64,000 nucleotides of DNA, from NCBI RefSeq assembly GCF_000158915.1, contig NZ_GG657754.1, positions 8,571,551 to 8,635,550 on the forward strand. The letters are read 5' to 3'. The position numbers and the translations under genes are program-made. Below are positions 25,835 to 33,958 of the stretch, in pieces. Within the stretch, counting starts at the first letter, position 1; every line of letters starts with the position of its first letter. The DNA is from Streptomyces himastatinicus ATCC 53653. GTDB taxonomy: Bacteria; Actinomycetota; Actinomycetes; Streptomycetales; Streptomycetaceae. The notes under the pieces were generated by a model. The model was not told where the DNA came from, did not search any database, and saw only the letters and a program-made list of their open reading frames with translations.

Positions 25835-25991
25835 GTGAGCCAGGGAAGGCCGGTGCCGGTGCTCTCGGCGTGCACGACGGTGGTGTGCCTGCTCTGCACA
25901 CCGGGCTCGAGGGGTCTGGAGGCAACCACCCGTGGGGGTGCCCCCCCGAGCTGAGGCCCCGCGGTAGCCGGGCCCGGCCACGGTGGTCGGC

Positions 25992-26095
25992 ATGACGATG
26001 ATGATGCGCCGCTGGGCCACTGCCGTGACCACCGGGCTGGCCACGAGCAGTCTCCTCGCCTTCGGCTCACCGAGCTGGGCCGCCCCAGCACTCCG
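25992..26095 (+). pseudogene. Secreted protein, signal peptide only
   Basis: An ATG at 25992 begins MTMMMRRWATAVTTGLATSS and continues LLAFGSPSWAAPA, a textbook signal peptide. Coding sequence ends abruptly where the IS end sequence starts at 26096. The mature protein is lost. Confidence 0.55.
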
Positions 26096-26234
26096 CCAGT
26101 CGCAGCAGCACGGTCGATCATCTTGCCGCGGTGAGCGTCAGCCTGGCGAGAGCGCCTGTTTTGGCGACTTCGCCGGTCGACCTCCGGCGCACCGCGCACA
26201 CCCCCTCCTACCAGGGTGGACGACATTTTCGGCA
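26096..26234 (-). mobile_element. End fragment of the first rve-type IS
   Basis: About 140 bp almost identical to the right end of copy C (GTCGATCATCTTGCCGCGGT onward), ending ACATTTTCGGCA. It joins a truncated secreted-protein gene to a truncated oxidoreductase gene. Confidence 0.7.
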
Positions 26235-26356
26235 CTCAGAGTGGTGTAGGCCTCCAGCATGGAGGCCTCGGCACCGCCGTTGTGCTCCATCTGGGAGTAG
26301 TGGTCCATGACGGACAGCCATTTGACGCCCGCTGCCTCGGCTGCGGAGCCTGTGGG
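26235..26356 (-). pseudogene. F420-type luciferase-like oxidoreductase, scrap
   Basis: Minus-strand codons read AEAAGVKWLSVMDHYSQMEH, then NGGAEASMLEAYTTL. This matches the N-terminal region of LLM-class F420-dependent oxidoreductases (D-H-F-Q-M and E-x-Y-T-T-L). Both ends are cut by IS sequences. Confidence 0.6.
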
Positions 26357-27415
26357 TGCCGGAAACTGTGTCGCCCTATGCGACCTGCGTGGATTCGTGG
26401 ATGAGGCCGCCGAGTCGATCGCGTCGATGGATGCGAGTGTTGTGGGTGGCGGTACGGGGTCCGGGTCCGGTGAGGCGGTCCGGCGCGCGCTGTTCGAGGA
26501 TCGGTGCGGCCTGTGTCTGTTGTCATGCTCCGCGTACTCGCTGACGACAAGGTGGAGGTGGCGCTCCTTTCGGCGGCATGATCCGATCCAGCGTTCTGCG
26601 GTGGCGTTCATCCGGGGCACCTCCGGCAGTGTCGGGATGCCCCGTACGCCGATCGCTTGGAAGACGGCGTCGAAGCTGTCGGTGGAGTACGCGCCGCGGT
26701 CACGGATGAGGAACCGGATCGACGCCGCGCGGTCGCCGAGGTCCATGAGGTAGTTGCGTGCCTGCCAGGTGATCCAGGGACCGGTCGGGTGTCGGGTGAT
26801 GTGCATTCGTCGGGTGCCGTGGTCGATGAAGAACCGCACGAACCAGCGCCGCAGGAAAACCGTGTCGATGTAGAACAGGTCGGTGGCCGCGATCGTGGAG
26901 GCTTGGGCTTGAGGAAGACGGTCCAGGAGCGGTCCATACGCCGTGGCGATGGGGCGATCCCCGCGTCCAGACGGTGGAGGCCGCGACGTCACGTCCAAGG
27001 CTGAGGAGCTCTCCGTGGATGCGTCGGTACTCCCATCCCGGGTCCTCCTTCGCTAGACGCAGGACGAGTTGGCGTAGGGCCTCTGGTTTCGGTGGCCGAC
27101 CTGGACGATGGGTTGGGTAGGTCCATTCCCAGGCGATGAGTCGTGAGTGCCAGCGCAGGACCGACCGCGGAGAGCCCAGCAAGGCCAGTTGTGATCGCCG
27201 CTGCTTGTTGACGAGTCGGAGCAGTGCCGCCATGACGGGCCTGTCGCTCCAGGAGAAACGGGGTTGTGGCTGGGCGCGTCCGGCGATGGCGAGTTACTGC
27301 CGAAGCATCAAGGTCTCTGCGTCCTTGGTTGCATTCGAGCGGGCGACCAGGGCAAGCCATCGGAAGGTCTGGCAGGCGAGTAGGTAGATCTGCTGTATCG
27401 ACATAATTCCCGGCA
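26357..27415 (-). mobile_element. Third rve-type insertion sequence, dead
   Basis: Related 19-bp ends (26357-26375 and 27397-27415, TGCCGG...TGTCG) enclose a transposase in several frames. Visible parts are the N-terminus, LVLRLAKEDPGWEYRRIHGE, the first Asp region DLFYIDTVFLRRWFV, RFLIRDRGAYSTDSFDAVF (in which the usual second Asp region is altered), and AERWIGSCRR. Frameshifts near 26700-26950 kill it. Left and right host flanks belong to different genes, so a deletion accompanied or followed insertion. Confidence 0.75.
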
Positions 27416-27670
27416 CTCACCCGCTCCGGCGAGGTTGTCCATGACCCGGTCGAACCAGGTGAAGTCGTACTCCCCGGGCCTCGGCTCCACCTTGGCCCAC
27501 GAGAAGATGCCGGCCGTCACCAGGGAGGCTCCCGCCTCCTTCATCAGCGCGACGTCCTCGGCCCACCCCTCCTCGGGTCACTGCTCGGGGTTGTAGTCGC
27601 CACCGAAAGCGAGCCCGGCCGGACGCAGGCGCCGCCGGGCATCGATCGCTACCGCATGTGCCTGTTGCAT
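27416..27670 (-). pseudogene. GH42 beta-galactosidase, N-terminal remnant with nonsense codon
   Basis: Reading leftward: LAFGGDYNPEQ, then TGA (27578-27580), then PEEGWAEDVALMKEAGASLV and FSWAKVEPRPGEYDFTWFDR. GH42 enzymes have GGDYNPEQW at the start of the barrel, so TGG has become TGA. The gene ends at the IS border (27415), leaving about 85 of roughly 670 codons. Its promoter appears to survive at 27678-27707. The family hydrolyses terminal beta-galactosides, which fits the sugar genes alongside. Confidence 0.8.
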
Positions 27671-27677
27671 GCGGGCC

Positions 27678-27730
27678 AGTGTTGGAGCGGGACCACAGGC
27701 CCGTCAAGATATATGCATTATTAATTGAAA
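27678..27730. promoter_or_regulatory. Divergent promoter region with AT-rich operator-like block
   Basis: On the minus strand TTGACG (complement of 27702-27707) and AACACT (complement of 27678-27683) are separated by 18 nt, a good sigma70-type promoter for the GH42 remnant. Next to the -35 lies an unusually AT-rich block (27706-27730) on the side facing the SDR gene. The same arrangement precedes the importer operon at 36641-36691. Confidence 0.6.
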
Positions 27731-27771
27731 GGGCTATGGTGGCCCTCGGCATCGAAAGGGGACAGCGCGCG

Positions 27772-28533
27772 ATGACGGAATGCCGCAGGATGGCGGGGCG
27801 AGTCGCGGTGATCACCGGCGCCGCGCACGGTATCGGCGCGGCCACGGCCCGCCGGCTCGCGGCCGAGGGCGCGGCGGTCGTGGTCACCGACGTGGACGAC
27901 GCGGGAGGGAAGGCGGTCGCGGCAGCCATCCTGGAGAGCGGAGAACGGGCGGAATACGTACGCTGCGACGTGACCTCCGCCTCCGGCTGGGAGGACCTGG
28001 GCCGCCACGTCGACCAGGTTTACGGGCGGCTGGACGTGCTGCACAGCAACGCCTTCGCCCAGCTGAACAAGCCCGCCCACGAACTGAGCGAGGCCGAGTG
28101 GGACGGTCAGATGGCCGTGCTGCTCAAACCGGCCTGGCGGGGAATGAAGACCTTCGCGGACCCGCTGCGCGAGGCATGCGGGTCCGTCATCCTCACCTCC
28201 TCGGTGCACGCGGTCATCGGCCTGCCCGGCCATGCCGCCTACGCCGCGGCCAAGGGCGCGCTGTGCTCTCTCGCGCGGCAGCTGTCGGTCGAGTACGGGC
28301 CGCACATCCGGGTCAACACCGTGCTGCCCGGCCCCATCCTCACCGCGGCATGGGAGGGGGTCTCCGAGGCCGAGCGGGCCCGCAGCGTGCTGGCCACGGC
28401 GGCCCAGCGGTTCGGGCACCCGGACGAGGTGGCCGCCGCGGTCGCCTTCCTGGCCTCGGCCGACGCCTCCTATGTGACCGGCGCCAGCCTTGTGGTTGAT
28501 GGAGGATGGAGCGTCATGAAGGAGTCCTCGTGA
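27772..28533 (+). CDS. SDR-family sugar-type dehydrogenase
   Basis: The start is placed at ATG 27772 (MTECRRMAGRVAVITG); a longer frame upstream runs into the promoter. The 253-residue protein has the cofactor motif TGAAHGIG, a strand-4 NAG variant (HSNAFAQ), catalytic S in LTSSVHAV, Y157 and K161 in YAAAK, and the C-terminal VDGGWS. In classical SDRs this oxidises or reduces a hydroxyl with NAD(P). Its neighbours suggest a sugar or sugar-acid dehydrogenase such as galactose dehydrogenase. The altered NAG motif is unusual. The regulator gene follows 71 bp downstream. Confidence 0.88.
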   Translation: MTECRRMAGRVAVITGAAHGIGAATARRLAAEGAAVVVTDVDDAGGKAVAAAILESGERAEYVRCDVTSASGWEDLGRHVDQVYGRLDVLHSNAFAQLNKPAHELSEAEWDGQMAVLLKPAWRGMKTFADPLREACGSVILTSSVHAVIGLPGHAAYAAAKGALCSLARQLSVEYGPHIRVNTVLPGPILTAAWEGVSEAERARSVLATAAQRFGHPDEVAAAVAFLASADASYVTGASLVVDGGWSVMKESS

Positions 28534-28604
28534 GCGGTGGGCGCGAGGCGGTGAGCTGTGCGCGGGTCCCGCGCACAGGGCTTTGAGCGGAAACGGAGAA
28601 CGTG

Positions 28605-29357
28605 GTGATCCATCTCGGTAAGGGGCTGCACGGCCAGGCCGTGGAGGAGATAGGCCGGCGCATCATCCGCGGTGACATCCCACCGGGCTCCGCGCTGCAC
28701 CCGGACAAACTCGAAGCGGAACTCGGCGTCAGCAAGACCGTGGTGCGCGAGGCGATGCGGGTCCTCGCGTCCAAGGGGCTGATCGAATCCCGGCAGAAGC
28801 GCGGCACGACGATCCGGCCCCGTGCCGACTGGAACCTGCTCGACAGTGACCTGCTGCGCTGGCAGGGGAGCAGCGCTCCGAGCGAGGGCTTCCTGGAAGA
28901 CCTCGCCGAGGTCCGCGCCATCGTCGAGCCCGCCGGCGCCCGGCTCGCCGCAACCCGCCGCACCGACGCCGACCTGGACGCGATACGGCAGGCGCTCGAT
29001 GCCATGGCAGGGGCCGGGACGGACGCGGATGCGATGGTGGAGGCCGATCTGGCCTTCCACCGTGCCCTGCTGGACGCCGCGCACAACGAACTGCTGAGCC
29101 GGATGGAGGTCGTCATCGAGGCCGGTCTGCGCATACGGGACCGCATCGTGCACGGGGCCCAGCACACCTCCGACTCCCTGCCGGTCCACCGGGAACTGCT
29201 GCGAGCCGTCGAAGCGGGCGACCCGGATGCCGCCGTGGCGGCTGTCGAGTCGCTGCTCACTCAAGCATCCGAGGACTTGGCGGCCGTGCAGTCAGGGGAC
29301 GAATGCGACGAATATGGCAAAGGTGCCACGGGGGCCGTGCGGGAAGAACCCTCGTGA
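28605..29357 (+). CDS. FadR-subfamily GntR transcriptional regulator
   Basis: Tandem GTGs occur at 28602 and 28605; the second is 6 nt from GGAGA and is preferred. About 250 residues: N-terminal winged helix (IIRGDIPPGSALHPDKLEAE, KTVVREAMRVLASKGL) and an all-helical FCD domain with metal-ligand-like D and H residues (DLAFHRALLDAAHN, PVHRELLRAV). FCD regulators of this kind sense sugar acids such as KDG, galactonate or gluconate. It is the best candidate to bind the AT-rich block shared by the two promoters of the locus. Confidence 0.9.
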   Translation: MIHLGKGLHGQAVEEIGRRIIRGDIPPGSALHPDKLEAELGVSKTVVREAMRVLASKGLIESRQKRGTTIRPRADWNLLDSDLLRWQGSSAPSEGFLEDLAEVRAIVEPAGARLAATRRTDADLDAIRQALDAMAGAGTDADAMVEADLAFHRALLDAAHNELLSRMEVVIEAGLRIRDRIVHGAQHTSDSLPVHRELLRAVEAGDPDAAVAAVESLLTQASEDLAAVQSGDECDEYGKGATGAVREEPS

Positions 29358-29536
29358 GAACCACCGGGCTTGAGATATCCCTGGTGGGTCCCCGCCGACT
29401 GTTCCCGCGCATCGCCGCCGGCCCGGGACACCGTTGACGCAATCCCGATGGCGGCGCACCGACGGACCGTTCACCGGATGGTGACGCACCACAACCCCGC
29501 CCTCAGGCATCCCGCACACCAGGAGAGCCCCATCCG

Positions 29537-30177
29537 ATGCAACTCGTGGAATCACTCCGAGCACACCGCCTTTTGTGCGATCGTGCGTGGCAATGTCCCC
29601 GACGCGGCACTGCGCACCGTACTCACCCTCGCCGAGGAGGGCATCGAGGCCATCGAGGTCTCGCTGACCACGAACGACGCCCCGGCGGTGATCGCGCGGG
29701 CGCGTACCGAACTCGGCCCCGAGGCGCTGGTGGGTGCCGAAACCGTGCGCACGGCCGACGACGCCGCCCGCGCCGTGGCCGCCGGCGCGTCGTATCTCGT
29801 CACCCGGTGCTCGTCGACGTCCCGCGGTCCGGCGACATCGGTGACGTACCGGTGCTGATGGGCGCCCTGACGCCGAGCGAAATAGAGGTCGCCCTCGCCC
29901 GGGGCGCCTGTGCGGTCAAGCGGCGGTCAAGCTCTTTCCCGCTTCCCTCGGTGGACCGGGCTACCTGCGGGCACTGCGCGACCCGTTTCCCGAGGTGCCC
30001 TTCGTACCCGTCGGGGGAGTGGACGCGGCGGCCGCCCGCGATTACCTCGACCATGGCGCGATCGCCGTCGGCGTGGGCTCGCCACTGATCGGCGATGCCG
30101 CCGCAGGCGGCGATCTCGGTGCGCTCCGTACCCGCGCGGCCGCGTTCCGCGCCGCGATCACGAGGGAAGCATCGTGA
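29537..30177 (+). pseudogene. KDPG/KDPGal aldolase, three lesions
   Basis: The gene starts MQLVESLRAHRLL and belongs to the class I aldolases that split 2-keto-3-deoxy-6-phospho sugars. Visible lesions are an extra T near 29575 before AIVRGNVPDAAL, a missing C near 29806 (VT/PVLVDVPRSG), and an 11-bp tandem duplication (GCGGTCAAGC at 29912-29921 and again 29923-29932) exactly at the Schiff-base lysine codon of AVKLFPAS. The C-terminus (FVPVGGVDAAAARDYLDHGA) is otherwise well conserved, so decay looks recent. The stop overlaps the next remnant's GTG. Confidence 0.8.
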
Positions 30178-30430
30178 CGTTCCCGGCCACTCGGACCGCG
30201 AACTCGGCGCGCTGGTGCTGCGTACGCTGCGCGCCGAGGGCGTCGACACCGATTACGCCGTCACGGACGACACCGGTCGCCCCACGGGGCTGCTGCTGAC
30301 CGAACCCCGTATGGGCACGCTGACCCGCGTCAGCTACTCCCGCTCCGGCTCCGCGGGTTCGGCCGTCACACCGGCTGATGTGCTGCCCACGCCACGGGTC
30401 TTCGGCCACGAGCACGGCCGGCACGTCTGA
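30175..30430 (+). pseudogene. PfkB-type 2-keto-3-deoxy-sugar kinase, remnant
   Basis: After a GTG that overlaps the aldolase stop, the frame carries RELGALVLRTLRAEGVDTDY, then DDTGRPTGLLLTEPR and RVSYSRSGSAGSAVTPADV. This is the substrate-binding middle of KDG-kinase-like PfkB proteins. About 55 N-terminal residues and the whole ATP-binding C-terminal half are missing. Kinase next to aldolase is the normal order for the Entner-Doudoroff-type pair. The 90 bp after it (30431-30519) hold no gene I can identify. Confidence 0.65.
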
Positions 30431-30519
30431 GCGTCGTGACGGCGGAGACCGATAGAGCCGGCCACTCCTCGTCCACTGGGACGCCCTCATCCGCGGCACG
30501 GACCCCGAGCAGAACGTCA

Positions 30520-31806
30520 TCATCTGCTGCCCCTGAGGAAGCCGAGGGTTGTCGCATCCGAGCCGTCCGGCGCCGAGGCGACGACCAACGCGTCCGCCCC
30601 GGTCGCCGCAAGCCGGCCGGGCTGGACATCGAACGCACATGCTTCCCCTGCGACCAGCGTGCCGCACTGGACCGGTTCGCCGTCTCCCCGGGACGGAAGT
30701 GCCGTCAGGGACCCGTCGCGGAAGGGCACGAATACCCCGGCCAGCCGTCCGTTCTCCAGCCGGGGGAGCCGTGACCAAAAGCCCCAGGAGGTCACCGTCT
30801 CGACCGGGCCCGCGGTGGCGCCGACACCGATCTCCATGGTCAGCCGCGTCGACTGCCCGGGAGCAAGCTCCTGAAGGGGGCCCAACGCCTCGCATTCCAC
30901 GATCCGGTCCCGGGGACGCAAGCCTCCCAAGTGGTCCAGGGGTGCGTGCAGCGGATGCTCCAGCCACACTTCGACCCGCGAGTCGGCGTCGGGGTAGCGG
31001 GCCGTGGGGGAAACCTCGAACCGCTGGGTCAGCGTGCCCTGTGGAGCGACGTGTGCCAGCCACCCGGCAGCGTCGGGGAAGCCCACCTTGCCGACCACGT
31101 CCTGGTGCGGGACGTGCAGCGTGCCAATGCCGGTGCGGTGCACGTGCGGGCGGCCGGTGCCCGCGATCAGGCCGACCGTCTCCGGACGTCCGGAATCGGC
31201 GGTGCCCACGTAGACGCCCCCGGCGGGGTAGGACCCGGGAGCTGTGCCGGCCAACTGGGTCACATTCCACACCGCCCACCGTCGGGGCCGGTCCGACTCG
31301 TTGGTCAGGGTGTTCTCCAGGGTGAAGGCCGTCCGTCCCGCGGTGAGCGTGACGCGGCGTTCGATGCGCAGACCTGTTCGTGGTTCGACGCCGCTGGTCA
31401 TGACCGCCTGGGCTGTTCCCCCCTGGACGGTGAGCCGCAGCTCGTACGGTCCCGAGTCCAGGACCGAGTCCGGTGGGCCCGACCATTGCCCGGGTCCGTC
31501 CCAGCCCTGCGGTGCGGGCCAGGTCTTGTCGCCGCCCCAGTTCAGCCAGGCCGACATCGGACCGTCCTGCGGGACCGGCCGGACGCCGGGGCGCGGGCGC
31601 AGGCCACCGTCCAGCAACCGCGCGTTGCGGTACAGGAATTCCCGGCCGTGCAGCGTCAACGACAGGAGCCTGCCGCCGAGCGCCGGCACGGCGGTGAGCT
31701 GTACCGCCCCCGCGTCGAGGCGGACCAGTTCGTAGGGGCCGACCGGGGTGCGGACCACCCTCACCCCGTCTCCACGCAGCGCCTGTCCGGCCGTCCGCTC
31801 AGCCAT
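30520..31806 (-). CDS. DUF4380-like, galactose-mutarotase-fold protein
   Basis: The start is ATG at 31806, overlapping the dehydrogenase stop by 8 nt (ATGGCTGA). The 428-residue, beta-rich product has the opening ALGGRLLSLTLHGREFLYRN typical of aldose-epimerase-like sandwiches, and SAWLNWGGDKTWPAPQGW, a signature I associate with DUF4380. Later segments (WAVWNVTQLAG, VWLEHPLHAPLDH) continue the super-sandwich. It has no signal peptide. As the last gene of the importer operon it probably acts on the imported sugar or its lactone; the reaction is unknown. Confidence 0.75.
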   Translation of the reverse strand: MAERTAGQALRGDGVRVVRTPVGPYELVRLDAGAVQLTAVPALGGRLLSLTLHGREFLYRNARLLDGGLRPRPGVRPVPQDGPMSAWLNWGGDKTWPAPQGWDGPGQWSGPPDSVLDSGPYELRLTVQGGTAQAVMTSGVEPRTGLRIERRVTLTAGRTAFTLENTLTNESDRPRRWAVWNVTQLAGTAPGSYPAGGVYVGTADSGRPETVGLIAGTGRPHVHRTGIGTLHVPHQDVVGKVGFPDAAGWLAHVAPQGTLTQRFEVSPTARYPDADSRVEVWLEHPLHAPLDHLGGLRPRDRIVECEALGPLQELAPGQSTRLTMEIGVGATAGPVETVTSWGFWSRLPRLENGRLAGVFVPFRDGSLTALPSRGDGEPVQCGTLVAGEACAFDVQPGRLAATGADALVVASAPDGSDATTLGFLRGSR

Positions 31807-32887
31807 CGAGATCCGGCACCAGGACAACCTTGCCGCGTCCTGCCCCGGCCGCGAGCCGGAACGCCGTGTCCGCGTCGGAGAGGGCGAACCGGTCGCTGAC
31901 CACGCTCTCCGGTCGCATCCCCCAACGCACCAGGCTCCGGGCAAGCTCCGACATGGCGGGCAGGGAGGTCACCCAGGAGGCATAGATCGTCACCTGCTTG
32001 TGCAGCAACGGATCCGACACCTCGGTCTCCAGCGTGCCGCCTTCCCCGACCAGCGACAGCCGGCCCCACTCGGCGATGTGCTCGATGGCCGTGGAACGCC
32101 CCGGGCGGCTTCCCGAGCAGTCGATCGCGGTACTCGTGCCCCGGCCCCCTGTCAGCTCCGCGACGACCGGGCCCGCCTCTCCGGGCGCCACGGTGGCGTC
32201 GAACACTCCGAGGCCGTCGGCCCACGCACGTCGTTCCTCGGACAGCTCCACACCGATGACGCGGCGGGCGCCGCGGCCGCGGCCGATCATGCCGGCGGCC
32301 AGTCCGACCGGCCCCAGGCCCACGACCAGCAGGTCGTCGTCGCCGCTGACGTTTATCCGGCGGATCCCCTCGTAGGCGGTGCCGAAGCCGCAGGCGATCA
32401 GCGCGCCGTCGACGAAACTCAGCTCATCGGGCAGCGCGATCAGCGTCGACTCGTCGGCGACGAGGTAGTCGGCGGCGGCGCCGTCGCGCTGCCAGCCGTA
32501 GGCGGCCCGCTCCGGGGAGGTGCAGTTGATGAAGTAGCCGCGGCGGCAGGCGTCGCACCGGCCGCAGCCGGCGATGTGGTACACCACCACCCGGTCACCG
32601 ACACCGAACGCGCGCACTCCGGGTCCGGCGGCCACCACGGTGCCCGACGGCTCATGACTGGCGATCACACCTCGGTAGGCGGGGCCCTCGACACCTCGGT
32701 GCGTCTTGTGCTCCCGGTAGATGTAGCCGATGTCGCTGCCGCAGATGCCGGCCGCGCCGATCCGGAGCAGGACCTGACCGGGGCCGGGCTCCGGCACCGC
32801 GACGGAGCGCACCGAGGCGGTGCTGTCCCCGGGGAGATAGACGCCGCGCATCGTGGCGGGGAGAGAGGGTGAGGTGGTGGCGCTCAT
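31799..32887 (-). CDS. Zinc-dependent medium-chain alcohol/sugar dehydrogenase
   Basis: The 362-residue MDR protein starts at ATG 32887 behind AGGGA. It has the catalytic-zinc Cys in GICGSDIG, GHE-like SHEPSGTV (Gly replaced by Ser), structural-zinc cysteines in CGRCDACRRGYFINC, and a Rossmann motif VVGLGPVGLAAG. These define threonine/sorbitol-dehydrogenase-like enzymes using NAD(P). It lies between the permease and the DUF4380 gene of the importer operon, so its substrate is probably the imported sugar, sugar acid or polyol. Confidence 0.9.
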   Translation of the reverse strand: MSATTSPSLPATMRGVYLPGDSTASVRSVAVPEPGPGQVLLRIGAAGICGSDIGYIYREHKTHRGVEGPAYRGVIASHEPSGTVVAAGPGVRAFGVGDRVVVYHIAGCGRCDACRRGYFINCTSPERAAYGWQRDGAAADYLVADESTLIALPDELSFVDGALIACGFGTAYEGIRRINVSGDDDLLVVGLGPVGLAAGMIGRGRGARRVIGVELSEERRAWADGLGVFDATVAPGEAGPVVAELTGGRGTSTAIDCSGSRPGRSTAIEHIAEWGRLSLVGEGGTLETEVSDPLLHKQVTIYASWVTSLPAMSELARSLVRWGMRPESVVSDRFALSDADTAFRLAAGAGRGKVVLVPDLDG

Positions 32888-32937
32888 AAGGGTCCCTGAG
32901 GGGGTGTTGTCGGAAGCATGGGAGAACGGAGGAGGGT

Positions 32938-33951
32938 TCATGACACGCGCGTGGCGTTCCCCCGTCTGCCGATGATCACGTTGGCGAGGACAGCGGCGAC
33001 GATGATCACGCCGCGTACGACGTTCTGCAGGAAGGGGTTGACGCCCAGCAGCACGAGGCCGTTGGCGATCACGCTGATGAAGATGACGCCGAGCATCGTC
33101 CCGATCAGGCTGCCCCGCCCGCCGGCCAGGGCCGTGCCGCCGATGACCACCGCTGCGATCACGTCGAACTCCAGCCCAGCGGCGGCGCCGCCGTTGCCCG
33201 AACCCAGCCGGGCGGCCAGAAGGATGCCGGTCAGCGCGGCCAGCACACCGGTTGTGGCGAACAGCGTGACCCGGATGCGCCGGATCGGGATGCCGGCCAG
33301 CTGAGCCGCCGCGGCGTTGCCGCCGGTGGCGTAGACGGAACGACCGTAGGCGGTGCGGCGGGCCAGGTACCAGAAGACGAAGAAGAGCACGATGAAGACG
33401 ACCGCCGGAGTGGGCACTCCCAGGAACTTGCCACCGAGGCTGTCGATGAAGGAGGAGGCGGGCAGCGGGACGGGCAGCGCGTCCGTCGCATACAGGGCGA
33501 GGCCGCCGAGCGCGCTCCACAACCCGAGCGTGGCGATGAAGGAGGGCACCGCGAACCGGGCCCGCAGCCACCCGGCGAAGGCCCCCCACGCGATGCCCGC
33601 CACCAGGGTGAGGGCCAAGGCTCCGGCGATGCCCAGATGCCACTCCGACGCGCCCTTGGCAAAGATGACCGAGGCGAAGGCCACGGCCGGACCGATGCTG
33701 ATGTCGATCTCCCCGGCGATGATCACCAGGGTCACCCCGAGCGCGGGAATGCCCACGCTCGCGGCGTCGCGGAGGATACCCAGCTGGTTCTGGGTGTCGA
33801 GGAACCCTCCGGCACTGGCGCTCAACGCGATGTACAGCACCACGATGGCGGCGAGCAGCCCCAACTCGTTGAGATGGAGCAGCTGCCGGGAAGTCGTGGT
33901 GCCCTTGGCGGAGGAGCCGCCGGGCTTGTGGGTCAGAGTCGTCGACGACAT
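32938..33951 (-). CDS. Ribose-type sugar ABC transporter permease
   Basis: The 337-residue protein has 8-10 hydrophobic spans and the family signature region IPALGVTLVIIAGEIDISIG near residue 75 plus IGTMLGVIFISVIANGLVLL near the C-terminus. This is the BPD_transp_2 (RbsC/XylH) pattern. It starts 7 bp after the ATPase stop. A homodimer would form the membrane channel of the importer. No second permease gene is present, as is usual for this class. Confidence 0.93.
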   Translation of the reverse strand: MSSTTLTHKPGGSSAKGTTTSRQLLHLNELGLLAAIVVLYIALSASAGGFLDTQNQLGILRDAASVGIPALGVTLVIIAGEIDISIGPAVAFASVIFAKGASEWHLGIAGALALTLVAGIAWGAFAGWLRARFAVPSFIATLGLWSALGGLALYATDALPVPLPASSFIDSLGGKFLGVPTPAVVFIVLFFVFWYLARRTAYGRSVYATGGNAAAAQLAGIPIRRIRVTLFATTGVLAALTGILLAARLGSGNGGAAAGLEFDVIAAVVIGGTALAGGRGSLIGTMLGVIFISVIANGLVLLGVNPFLQNVVRGVIIVAAVLANVIIGRRGNATRVS

Positions 33952-33958
33952 GGGTGCC

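Noticed and set aside
30431..30519. Possible further sugar-acid enzyme fragment (VHWDALIRGTDPEQNVII)
   Set aside because: Too short and not matched to any family I can name, so left unassigned.
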